A stretch of 21,425 bases of DNA from Acidobacteriota bacterium. Its GTDB lineage: Bacteria > Acidobacteriota > Terriglobia > Bryobacterales > Bryobacteraceae. Each line of letters starts with the position of its first letter. Positions within the stretch are counted from its first letter, which is position 1. The DNA is taken from positions 1 to 21,425 of the forward strand of contig JAEZIJ010000218.1 in NCBI GenBank assembly GCA_023436715.1, read 5' to 3'. Position numbers and translations under genes: made by a program. Below are positions 1-7,026 of this stretch, piece by piece. The notes beneath the pieces are model-generated. The model searched no databases and was not told the DNA's origin. It was given only the letters and a program-made list of their open reading frames with translations.

Positions 1-2
1 GG

Positions 3-190
3 AATTACGGTAAACGTCTGCTCAAGAAGCGAGGCGAGCTGGTGGAACGCACCTTCGCGCATTGCTACGATACGGGCGGAATGCGGCGAACACATCTGCG
101 CAAGCACGACAATATACTCAAGCGGCACTTGATCGAGGGGTTTCACCACGGGCTGCTAAGCGTCTTGTCCATCGCTGCTGTGCCCAGGGG
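3..190 (+). pseudogene. C-terminal fragment of a DDE transposase (IS remnant)
   Basis: The frame is open from the left edge. It reads NYGKRLLKKRGELVERTFAH followed by YDTGGMRRTHLRKHDNILKR, the typical last segment of IS1182/IS5-like DDE transposases. The glutamate in LVERTF is probably the third catalytic acid. After residues LSIAAVPRG (near base 190) the resemblance ends. The frame does not stop there; it runs on, antisense, through the neighbouring glycogen gene to base 677. The natural stop codon therefore seems lost, and the element appears truncated on its right side as well as cut by the window. I could not identify the terminal inverted repeat or a target duplication. The exact IS family is uncertain. 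Confidence 0.72.
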
Positions 191-207
191 TCCCATAGTT
201 GCCATGT

Positions 208-1515
208 TCATCTCTCCTCGGTGCTGTGAAGCCCCATGTCCGCGATCAGGACGACTACCGATCGCGCGCCGGCCCGGTATGTTCTTCCAGGGGCTGAGGA
301 CGCGGCCTGCCAATCGACGATTTCGTTCGGCGGCTCCAGTGCGGTGTCGATCCAGAGGCGCCACGCGTCCTTTCCGCCGTTCAAGAGTGGCAGTTCAAAG
401 TCGAGGGGCTCCCAGTACGCATTCAGAATCAAGTGAAGGCGGAGCGCCTGTTCAGGCAGTTCCGCCCCAAATGCCAGGCTATGAGAGCAGTAGCTCCAGT
501 CCGGCTGATCGAGTTTCACTCCATGCCAGGCTTTCTTTGCACCGAGGAGCCACTGGTTCAGAGAGACGCGCCGGCGCTCGGGTTCCACGTCTCGCAGCAG
601 ACGGCGTGCGATCAGCATTCGAACGAACCGGTGCAGGTCGCCATGCTTGGAGAGCAGCGTCCAATCGAACCAGCTGATCTCGTTATCCTGGCAGTGCGCA
701 TTGTTGTTGCCGCGCTGGGTGCGCCGGACTTCGTCCCCCATCACGATCATGGGTACGCCCAGTGACAACATGGTGAGAGTAAGGAAATTCTTAACCTGCG
801 TGTTGATGGTCCTTCCGCCGTAGCCTACAACCGGCCGGTCAAAGGGGATACCGAAGAGACTGGATGGGCGGCCCGCAACCGCGCGCAGACTCCCGCCGCG
901 CACCTCAAAGCCGCAGTTGAGCCCGATCTCAACCTTCTCCTCGGGGCGCTGGACCTCCCATGGATCCTGGCGCCGCAGCCAGTTGTCCGGCCGCTCCTCC
1001 TGCCAACCGTTCCCGATGCGCTGCTTGAAAATACCGTATTCATATCGAAGACCGTAGCCCATCGCCGGGAGCTGCATTGTTGCGGCGGACTCCATGAAGC
1101 AGGCCGCCAGGCGCCCCAATCCCCCGTTGCCCAATCCCGCATCAGGTTCCTGCTCCAATAACTCAATCCAGTTGAGATTCTTTTGCTGAATCGCTTCCTC
1201 TACGTACGGGTTGAGCAGAAGGTTTGTAACATTGTTGGCTAGAGAGCGGCCAATAAGAAACTCGAGTGAAAGATAGTAAAGGCGCTTGGGGTTGTGGCGC
1301 TCGTAAGTCTTCTCGGTAAGAACCCAGCGTTGCGAGAGGACATCCCGTACCGATCGGGCGAACGCCTCAAACCGGTCGCGCGGTGTTGCCGCGCCCAAAT
1401 CAATCGCATTATCAAGGAGGAGATGCCGTTCGTACAACGCATCGTTTGTACCCGCAAAGCGGACCGCGCCGCATCCATATTGATCGAGAAGTGCTGAATC
1501 CGCTCTTGTCGCCAT
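208..1515 (-). CDS. Chimeric ORF: glycogen phosphorylase N-terminus fused to GlgX-type debranching enzyme C-terminus
   Basis: Numbered from ATG 1515, residues 1-239 match the N-terminal part of glycogen/starch phosphorylase: YYLSLEFLIGRSLANN, PDAGLGNGGLGRLAACF, GYGLRYEYGIF, and GIPFDRPVVGYGGRTINT. Residues 240-435 match the C-terminal part of glycogen debranching enzyme GlgX: QVKNFLTLTMLSLGVPM, MGDEVRRTQRGNNNA, CQDNEISWFDW, and the end ARSVVVLIA. The switch is abrupt, at about 797-805. The phosphorylase half lacks its PLP-binding C-terminal domain. The GlgX half lacks the catalytic barrel acids and the conserved HD region IV. Neither reaction looks possible. ATG 1515 is preceded by AAGGG at 7 nt; GTG 1536 has no visible ribosome site. 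The likeliest origin is a deletion spanning most of an adjacent glgP-glgX pair, or a misassembly. Confidence 0.8.
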   Translation of the reverse strand: MATRADSALLDQYGCGAVRFAGTNDALYERHLLLDNAIDLGAATPRDRFEAFARSVRDVLSQRWVLTEKTYERHNPKRLYYLSLEFLIGRSLANNVTNLLLNPYVEEAIQQKNLNWIELLEQEPDAGLGNGGLGRLAACFMESAATMQLPAMGYGLRYEYGIFKQRIGNGWQEERPDNWLRRQDPWEVQRPEEKVEIGLNCGFEVRGGSLRAVAGRPSSLFGIPFDRPVVGYGGRTINTQVKNFLTLTMLSLGVPMIVMGDEVRRTQRGNNNAHCQDNEISWFDWTLLSKHGDLHRFVRMLIARRLLRDVEPERRRVSLNQWLLGAKKAWHGVKLDQPDWSYCSHSLAFGAELPEQALRLHLILNAYWEPLDFELPLLNGGKDAWRLWIDTALEPPNEIVDWQAASSAPGRTYRAGARSVVVLIADMGLHSTEER

Positions 1516-1599
1516 TCCAGTACCCTTGTCCGACACCGTAACACGCGCAGTAACAGGTGTTCTACACTGGCGACCCCAGGTCTCTATGTTGACTGCCCG

Positions 1600-2073
1600 T
1601 CACTGCTTCCGAAAGCGCCACGCGCTGATCGAGAACAGAACGGCTGCGAACCCTGCCAGTGCCGCCAGATTCGGCCAGAGCGCGCTGAATGGTGCATCTT
1701 TCACGGTGACACCGCGAACGATTTCGACCAGATAACGTAGGGGGTCGAGGTACGAGAGCTTCTGGAAGAAGTCGGGCATGTTCTCAATCGGCGAACTTGC
1801 CCCGGAGAGCAGCGTGATCGGCGGATTGACGAAGAACGTGAGTAACTGCGCCTGCTGTTGAGACCGCGAGATGGTCGCCAGCATCACACCGATCCCTATG
1901 CCGGCGAGCGCCGCGCAGACCCCGGCTGCCAGGAACAGCCATAACGCTCCACGGAGCGGCAGGCCGAAGACAAGCATTGCAACGCCGAGGGCAATAAACA
2001 ACACCACCATGAGCAGCACGAAGACAGGCGAGGTCTTGGCGAGCAGCATCTCCCCTGTCTCCGCGGGTGTCAT
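1600..2073 (-). pseudogene. ABC-2 permease 2 (YbhR-like), C-terminal fragment
   Basis: This is the C-terminal half of an ABC-2 type integral membrane permease. It begins inside the conserved segment EKETGTIEQLL-MTPAE and holds about four hydrophobic segments, then the family-typical PIENMPDFFQKLSYLDPLRY and a basic tail (WRFRKQ). It continues the preceding upstream ORF (2073-2711) in another frame. Together they make about 370 residues, the normal length for this family. If the frame were restored, the segment would pass through EEKETGTIEQLL without a gap, so only about one base is missing. It is the last gene of the export locus and lies 84 nt from the ATG of the glycogen chimera. Confidence 0.8.
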
Positions 2074-2711
2074 CAGTAATTGTTCAATCGTGCCAGTCTC
2101 CTTCTCTTCACCGCGAGCGCGGAGGCCACGAGCGAAGCATTGATGAACATGAGGATGCTCATTATGCCCGTGACGTAAAACCAGGACGTGTCCAGACCCG
2201 GATTGTAGAGGTAGGCGGAGCGCACCTGCACGGCGCCCGGCGTTGCGGCGGGATCGCGACCGTTCGCGGCATTGTAGTCAATCAGCGCCCGTTCGAGGTA
2301 ACCCTGCGCAATCTGCGCTGTGTTGGCATCCACCGCATCGATCACCACTTGTACGTCGGCTGTCTGGCCGCGCCCCAGGCTGCGGGCGAACCCCGTCGGG
2401 ATTACGACGAAGAGGTCCAGTTTTAAGTGGTCGAGCGCATGTTCGGCCTCTTCGGTGCGTAGAAAATGCCGCGTTACGTCGAAAGTCACGTTTTCGCTGA
2501 GGGAATTGATGAAGTCGCGGCTTTGTGTGGTATGACTCTCGTCCACGATGCCCAGGCGGAGGTGGCGGACCTTGGGATTCAGTGCGTATCCGAATATGAT
2601 CAGCACGATCGTCGGGGGAATGAGCAGCTGAATCACCAAGCCGCGGTTTCGCCTGAGCTGCTGGACCTCCTTGGTAGTCAGCGCCAGATAACGCCTCAGA
2701 AATGCGTTCAC
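2073..2711 (-). pseudogene. ABC-2 permease 2 (YbhR-like), N-terminal fragment
   Basis: This is the N-terminal half of an ABC-2 permease: a cytoplasmic start (MNAFLRRYLALTTKEVQQLR), TM1 (VIQLLIPPTIVLIIFGYAL), and the long extracytoplasmic region with VVIDAVDANTAQIAQGYLER. It then enters TM2 near SILMFINASLVASALAV. After ALAV the frame slips to KRRRLARLNNY and stops, while the expected EKETGTIEQ lies in the next frame; the slip is at about 2109-2113. The start is GTG 2711, supported by a strong AGGAGG 5 nt upstream that overlaps the stop of permease 1 (TAGGAGG). This shows tight operon coupling. The break is not in a homopolymer run. Confidence 0.82.
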
Positions 2712-2720
2712 TGGAACCTC

Positions 2721-3764
2721 CTATCCCTTGAATTGCATTTTTCGCATCTGAAGCACGTTCAGAAGGAGAAATGAAGCAGCCAGTATGAGCAGCGCGGTCA
2801 TGGGCCGAAGCGAGGTCGCCCATCCCACGTCGCGGAGCAGCGAATTGCGAATGACTTTCAGATAATGGGTCGCAGGCAGAATGTAGGAGATCCACCGAAA
2901 CTGCAGCGGGATGTTGCGGATCGGGAAGAGAAACCCGGAGAGCAGGAGCGACAGCAGGAACGCGCCCAGTTGTACGCCCTGAATGGCGGAACTCTGGTTG
3001 CCGGTTGCGTTGCCGAGCATCATGCCGTAGAACACGCCCGAAAGCAAATAGAGTAGTGTGGCGACTAACAGTACGCTCGGGTCGGCGGGCAGCCGATAGC
3101 TGAAGACGGCTACACCGAGTACGAAACAAGTCACGAGCTCCACGAGCCCGATCATGACGTAGAGCAGGGCCTTGCCTATGATCCACTGCGCTGCGGTCAG
3201 ACTGGAGGCGTAGGCCTGAATGATCGTGCCCAGCTCATACTCCCGTGCCGTCGCGAGCGCTCCCAACAGCGCTGGAAACAGGACCAGCACCATGCCCAGC
3301 GCTCCGGTGCCGAAGTAGACGGGATTCGAGAGCCCGGGGTTGAACCAGAGTCTCTGCTGCAGATTGACCAGCTCGGGCGTGGGGTGAGCCATGCCGCTGC
3401 GTGTCGCGAAGTTGGAATTGATGGCTTGCGCGACGGTGCCAAGCACCGTGGCCGCGTTGGCGTCCGTGCCATCGATCATCAACTGGACGACGGGAGCGGC
3501 GCCTCGCCCCACATCCCGCTGAAAGTTCGGTGGAATGATCAGAGCGGCGCGCCCTCGTCCGCTGGTGAGCGCTGCTTCAGGCGATTCACCGGGGCGGCGC
3601 GCCGTAATCCGGAAATCAAGGGCGGCGCCGTAGCCCTCGAGGTAGGTCCGACTGAGCGGCGTGTTGTCATAGTCGTACACGAGAAGGCGCACGTTGCGCA
3701 GCCGCAGCGACTGGCTGAAGCCGTACAGAATCATCAGGACAATAGGCATAAGTACGGCGAGCAT
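2721..3764 (-). CDS. ABC-2 permease 1 (YbhS-like), N-terminus lost
   Basis: This is an integral membrane subunit of a YbhFSR-type ABC exporter. It shows TM1 (MLAVLMPIVLMILYGF), a large outer domain with LMIDGTDANAATVLG, the segment ALATAREYELGTIIQAYASS, and four further hydrophobic segments with SGFLFPIRNIPLQFRWISYI near the end. Recognisable family sequence starts with FRRDKLLI at about 3788, still inside the ATPase ORF and in a different frame. The usual cytoplasmic N-terminus and its start codon are missing. The only plausible surviving start is ATG 3764, two bases after the ATPase stop (TGATCATG), which would allow re-initiation but begins inside TM1. The longer open frame to 4064 is antisense-quality sequence overlapping the ATPase and is not part of the gene. 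Confidence 0.75.
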   Translation of the reverse strand: MLAVLMPIVLMILYGFSQSLRLRNVRLLVYDYDNTPLSRTYLEGYGAALDFRITARRPGESPEAALTSGRGRAALIIPPNFQRDVGRGAAPVVQLMIDGTDANAATVLGTVAQAINSNFATRSGMAHPTPELVNLQQRLWFNPGLSNPVYFGTGALGMVLVLFPALLGALATAREYELGTIIQAYASSLTAAQWIIGKALLYVMIGLVELVTCFVLGVAVFSYRLPADPSVLLVATLLYLLSGVFYGMMLGNATGNQSSAIQGVQLGAFLLSLLLSGFLFPIRNIPLQFRWISYILPATHYLKVIRNSLLRDVGWATSLRPMTALLILAASFLLLNVLQMRKMQFKG

Positions 3765-3766
3765 GA

Positions 3767-5629
3767 TCAGCAGCTTGTCGCGCCGGAAAACGGGATGGTG
3801 CGCCAGGCGATGACCCGGACAGCGGCGCCCCGCAGTTCCGCTGCCGCTTCCTCTTGCTGGGCCTCGTTCTCCGCGACCAGGTGCAGCTTTGCTCCGAACA
3901 GAGATACACGGGAGGCGCCGAACTTCCGCTTTAGCGTGACAAGCGCGCGATCCGGCTGGTCCGTCTCGATCTCGAGAAGCGTACCTTTCATAGCAGCTTT
4001 CACTTCGCCCGGAGACCCGTCCGCGATGATCTCGCCCGCTACCATGAAGCCAAGCCGGTTGCACTGTTCGGCTTCTTCCAGATAATGGGTGACCACCAGA
4101 ACGCCCGCCCCTCGATCGGCAAACTCATTGATCATTCGCCACATGGTGCGCCTCGCCAGTGGATCGACGCCGGATGTCGGCTCATCCAGAAAGATCGCCT
4201 CGGGCTCATGCATCACAGCCGCGCCGAACGCCACGCGTTGCTTCCAACCCCCCGGCAGCGAGCCGGTAAGCATCCCCGCTTCGCCGCTGAGTTCCGCGGT
4301 CTTGAGCACCCACTGTTTGCGCTCTTCGCGCACGCGTTCATCGACGCCGTATAAACGGGCGTAGAAGTCGAGGTTCTCGCCAATGGTGAGGTCGTCGTAC
4401 AGCGTGAACTTCTGCGACATGTATCCGATTCTCGAGCGCACCGCGGTTGCCCGCAGTCCCGTGGACTTCCCCAGCAGAGTGACGCCGCCGGAAGTCGGCT
4501 CAATCAGTCCGCACATGATCTTGATCGACGTGGTCTTCCCGGCGCCATTCGCTCCCAGGAGCCCGTAGATCTCGCGATTACGGATTTCCAATTGAAAGTT
4601 CTTTACCGCCTGAAACGTTCCGAACCTTTTGTTCAGGTCCTTGGCGCCGATTACCACGTCCCGGCGATCGAGAGGTGGAGAAGGCTTCGGAAAATGGGGG
4701 ATCGCTTGTGCGCCGCGCATTTTTCGCAACTGGCCCACAAAGGCGTTTTCGAGCGTCGGTTGTGAGCGGCGGATTTCGCTTACGCGAAGGCCGTTGGCTT
4801 CCGCGCGCTGGCGCAAGTCCGCCTCGGCAGCGTCGGGGTTCGCCGCCATCACATCCAAGCGGTCGCCAAACCGTTGCACGTCCTCCGCCTGAGGCGATGC
4901 CGCGAGGACATCCTCGGCCCCCGCGAGTGGCTCCACCTTCACCTCCAGGCGTGTAAGTCCCATCTTGGAACGAAACTGAGCCGGCGTATCGATGTCGTAG
5001 ATCTTGCCGCGTTCCATCAGTGCAACGCGGTGGCAGCGTTCCGCCTCGTCCAGATAAGGCGTTGCGACAATTATCGTCATGCCGACATTGGCGAGCGACG
5101 TCAATGCATCCCAGAAGTCGCGGCGGGTTACGGGATCGACGCCAGTCGTGGGTTCGTCCAGGAGGAGTAGCGCAGGGTCTGCAATCAACGCGCAGGTCAA
5201 GGCCAACTTCTGCTTCATACCGCCGCTCAACCTTCCCGCAAGGCGAGCGGCAAAACGGTTCAAGTCAAACAGCTTGAAGTAGCGGTCTCTCCGTTCCGCG
5301 AATTCCTTTGGGTCTACCTCGCGCAATCCTCCCGCGTAATCGAGGTTCTCGTCCACGCTGAGGTCCTGATAGAGGCTGAACGGCTGTGTGAGGTAGCCCA
5401 CCCGCGGCCGTGCGTCGCGGGGCGCCGTACTCAAAACGCGGATCTCGCCACCCCCGGGCGCGAGCACGCCGCCAATGATCCGAAATGCTGTGGTCTTTCC
5501 TGCGCCGTCGGCGCCGATCAGGCCGAAGATTTCTCCGGCCCGCACCTGGAAACTGATGTCATCGAGAGCCCTTAGCGACCCATAGCTCTTGGCGAGCGAA
5601 CTGGCTTCGACCACTGCCGCCTCAGACAT
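3767..5629 (-). CDS. Double-NBD ABC exporter ATPase (YbhF-like), C-terminus altered
   Basis: Two fused nucleotide-binding domains energise the export complex at the inner membrane. NBD1 has Walker A GADGAGKT (39-46), signature LSGGM (134-138), Walker B LLLLDEP (154-160), and P191 where the H-loop histidine is expected. NBD2 has Walker A GANGAGKT (359-366), signature LPGGW (458-462), Walker B AIFLDEP (478-484), and H515 in VVTHYLEEAE. The start ATG 5629 overlaps the stop of the fusion-protein fragment (TGATG), indicating translational coupling. The C-terminus ends in RTIPFSGATSC. Family members usually carry a SLEDVF/SMEDVF-like stretch followed by 10-20 residues, which is absent because the gene runs out of frame into permease 1. 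Both catalytic cores are complete, so the ATPase itself could still fold. Confidence 0.9.
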   Translation of the reverse strand: MSEAAVVEASSLAKSYGSLRALDDISFQVRAGEIFGLIGADGAGKTTAFRIIGGVLAPGGGEIRVLSTAPRDARPRVGYLTQPFSLYQDLSVDENLDYAGGLREVDPKEFAERRDRYFKLFDLNRFAARLAGRLSGGMKQKLALTCALIADPALLLLDEPTTGVDPVTRRDFWDALTSLANVGMTIIVATPYLDEAERCHRVALMERGKIYDIDTPAQFRSKMGLTRLEVKVEPLAGAEDVLAASPQAEDVQRFGDRLDVMAANPDAAEADLRQRAEANGLRVSEIRRSQPTLENAFVGQLRKMRGAQAIPHFPKPSPPLDRRDVVIGAKDLNKRFGTFQAVKNFQLEIRNREIYGLLGANGAGKTTSIKIMCGLIEPTSGGVTLLGKSTGLRATAVRSRIGYMSQKFTLYDDLTIGENLDFYARLYGVDERVREERKQWVLKTAELSGEAGMLTGSLPGGWKQRVAFGAAVMHEPEAIFLDEPTSGVDPLARRTMWRMINEFADRGAGVLVVTHYLEEAEQCNRLGFMVAGEIIADGSPGEVKAAMKGTLLEIETDQPDRALVTLKRKFGASRVSLFGAKLHLVAENEAQQEEAAAELRGAAVRVIAWRTIPFSGATSC

Positions 5630-6225
5630 CAGGAACTCCCGGCGCGCGCCTCCCTCTGCACCGCAGCCTGCGTCTGGATTTGTCCGTCGGCGGGCATTCC
5701 CGGTTTCGCGAAACCGTATGCGCCGCGCAGCCCGAGTTTCACGCCCAACACCTGCTTCACGCGGTCTTCCTGGAAGTATGTGTTCTCAGGCGTGAACATC
5801 GCTTGTGGATCGATGCGGATCACTTCGGCCGGAACGGCCTCCTTCGGGTTCGAATCCAGGTAGACCTTCGCGGCCTGGCCCACCTTCACCTTGCCGATCT
5901 CGCCTTCCGGGACGAAGCCGCGCAAATAGAGCTTGGTCAAGTCCACCATGGTGAGGATAGTCTGCCCTGGCTCGATCACCCTGCCCGGTTCGGCCGAGCG
6001 TGTCAGAATCGTGCCTGCGATCGGCGCGCGAATCGTGAGGTCGTTCAAGTCCGCTTCAATCTTTCGCAATTCGCCCTCTTCCGCTTGCACGTCCGCCCGG
6101 GCCGAAGCGATCTGCGCGTTCAACTCGGCGGTCTGCCGCACCAGGGTGAGGCGGTCAGCGGCCTTGATACGCGGATTCTCCAGTTGGGCGCGCGCCTGCT
6201 GAAGAGCGGCCTCCGCCGCAGCCAC
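5629..6225 (-). pseudogene. HlyD/YbhG-type membrane fusion protein, C-terminal fragment
   Basis: This is the C-terminal part of a periplasmic adaptor protein linking the ABC exporter to TolC. It contains the second half of the coiled coil (AAAEAALQQARAQLENPRIK through EGELRKIEADL), the returning lipoyl half NDLTIRAPIAGTILTRSAEPG with PGQTILTMVDL, and a beta-barrel segment with LYLRGFVPEGEIGKVKVGQ. The homology extends upstream of the nominal GTG 6225 (EASRKK before VAAAEAAL), so this is not a true start. It is the continuation of the middle fragment after a frameshift at about 6245-6255. It ends in TGATG, overlapping the ATPase start. Confidence 0.85.
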
Positions 6226-6249
6226 TTTCTTGCGGCTCGCTTCGACAGA

Positions 6250-6553
6250 TGCCCATGGCTACCTGTTCCCGCGTCTTGTACTGCTCGGCCAGTTGCGTTG
6301 CGACCGCGCCTGTTTGGGCCAACTGGGGGTACCGTTGCGCGTCGATCTGGCTCTGTCGCAACTCGGCTTCCCACCGTTCGAGGTCCGCCTTGCTCGCCGC
6401 CAGAGTGGCCTCTGCTTGTTGAACCCGTGCGGGCGCGTCCATTTCAGCCTGGTTCTCGTAGATCTGCGCCTGCCTTACCCGCTCGTCAAAAGTGGCAACC
6501 TGCCGCTGCAATTGGTCCAAGCGGTGCTGATCACTGGCGATTCGCGCCTTCTG
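6250..6553 (-). pseudogene. HlyD/YbhG-type membrane fusion protein, middle fragment
   Basis: This is the descending coiled coil of the adaptor, in a third frame between the other two pieces: KARIASDQHRLDQLQRQVAT, then VQQAEATLAASKADLERWEA and LAQTGAVATQLAEQYKTREQ. It has no start codon of its own. Its frame is joined to the N-terminal piece near 6545-6560 (AKRDA followed in the other frame by KARIASDQ) and to the C-terminal piece near 6245-6255. The heptad-like pattern and unchanged family residues show that this was coding until recently. Confidence 0.78.
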
Positions 6554-6822
6554 GCGTCGCGCTTTGCTTCTTCCTGGGGGCTCGAAAGCCATGCGACTAC
6601 CTGGCCGGCCTCGACGGAGTCCCCTTCCCGTACCGTGAGATTTACGATTCGTCCAGCTATCTTCGATGAAATATCGACTGTGTCTCCATCGATGCGGCCG
6701 CTCACAAAAATTGTCCCTTGCGGATTCGAATCGTGCCTGCAGCCGTCTAGAATCAGCAAGGTCGTTACTGCAAGAACTATCGTTATAACGAGCGACCAAG
6801 GTCGTCGCTTCATAAACTTCAC
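6475..6822 (-). pseudogene. HlyD/YbhG-type membrane fusion protein, N-terminal fragment
   Basis: This is the start of the adaptor: basic n-region KRRPW, hydrophobic SLVITIVLAVTTLLIL, then DGC, resembling a lipobox (L-D-G-C), so it may be a lipoprotein. The biotinyl-lipoyl half follows: IFVSGRIDGDTVDISSKIAG and VREGDSVEAGQVVAWL. The true sequence ends near AKRDA (about 6555); the rest of this ORF is out of frame. GTG 6822 has GAGG 4-5 nt upstream and lies 6 nt after the TolC stop; ATG 6813 is an alternative. The three pieces together would give about 395 residues, somewhat longer than E. coli YbhG, but the order and context fit that family. Confidence 0.8.
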
Positions 6823-6828
6823 TCACCC

Positions 6829-7026
6829 TCACTTGCGATAGGTCTTCTCTGCTCCACCTGTCGCCCGCGCCAGGTTCGCGCGCGCCAATCCAAGGGTGTA
6901 CTGGGCTCGTATCCGCGCTTCATCCGCCTGCGAGAGCCTGGTTTGCGCGTTCAGGATTTCGGTGTTATCCGCAATGCCCTGAATAAAACGCTGGCGTGAC
7001 AATGGCTGTGAGAACGTCCGTCTCAA
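6829..7026 (-). pseudogene. TolC-like outer membrane efflux protein, C-terminal fragment
   Basis: This is the last helical segment of a TolC-family protein: LSRQRFIQGIADNTEILNAQ followed by TRLSQADEARIRAQYTLGLA and a GGAEKTYRK end. In intact relatives LSRQRF follows the ETDVRTA segment by about 25-30 residues. Here the two segments almost touch and are in different frames. The ATG at 7026 and the residues MRRTFSQP are out-of-frame sequence belonging to the upstream piece, so the homology starts at about 7001. Confidence 0.8.

Noticed and set aside
1557..1567. GTGTTCTACAC small palindrome upstream of the glycogen chimera
   Set aside because: Four-base arms are expected by chance; there is no second copy or nearby promoter to support an operator.
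2278..3186. Minus-strand open frame (302 codons) overlapping both permeases
   Set aside because: It is an R/P/S-rich out-of-frame reading of the permease genes.
3767..4064. N-terminal 100 codons of the permease 1 open frame
   Set aside because: R/G/A-rich sequence that is an out-of-frame reading of the ATPase C-terminal region; no permease-like residues occur before FRRDKLL.
5844..5860. GGTTCGAATCC, resembling a tRNA T-loop
   Set aside because: It lies inside the fusion-protein fragment (LDSNPKEA), the flanking bases do not form a T-stem, and no acceptor or anticodon arms are present.
5680..6669. Plus-strand open frame (329 codons) opposite the fusion protein
   Set aside because: It is uninterrupted, unlike the broken minus-strand gene, which at first made it attractive. 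However, it has no protein-family feature, while the minus strand clearly encodes lipoyl and coiled-coil segments.
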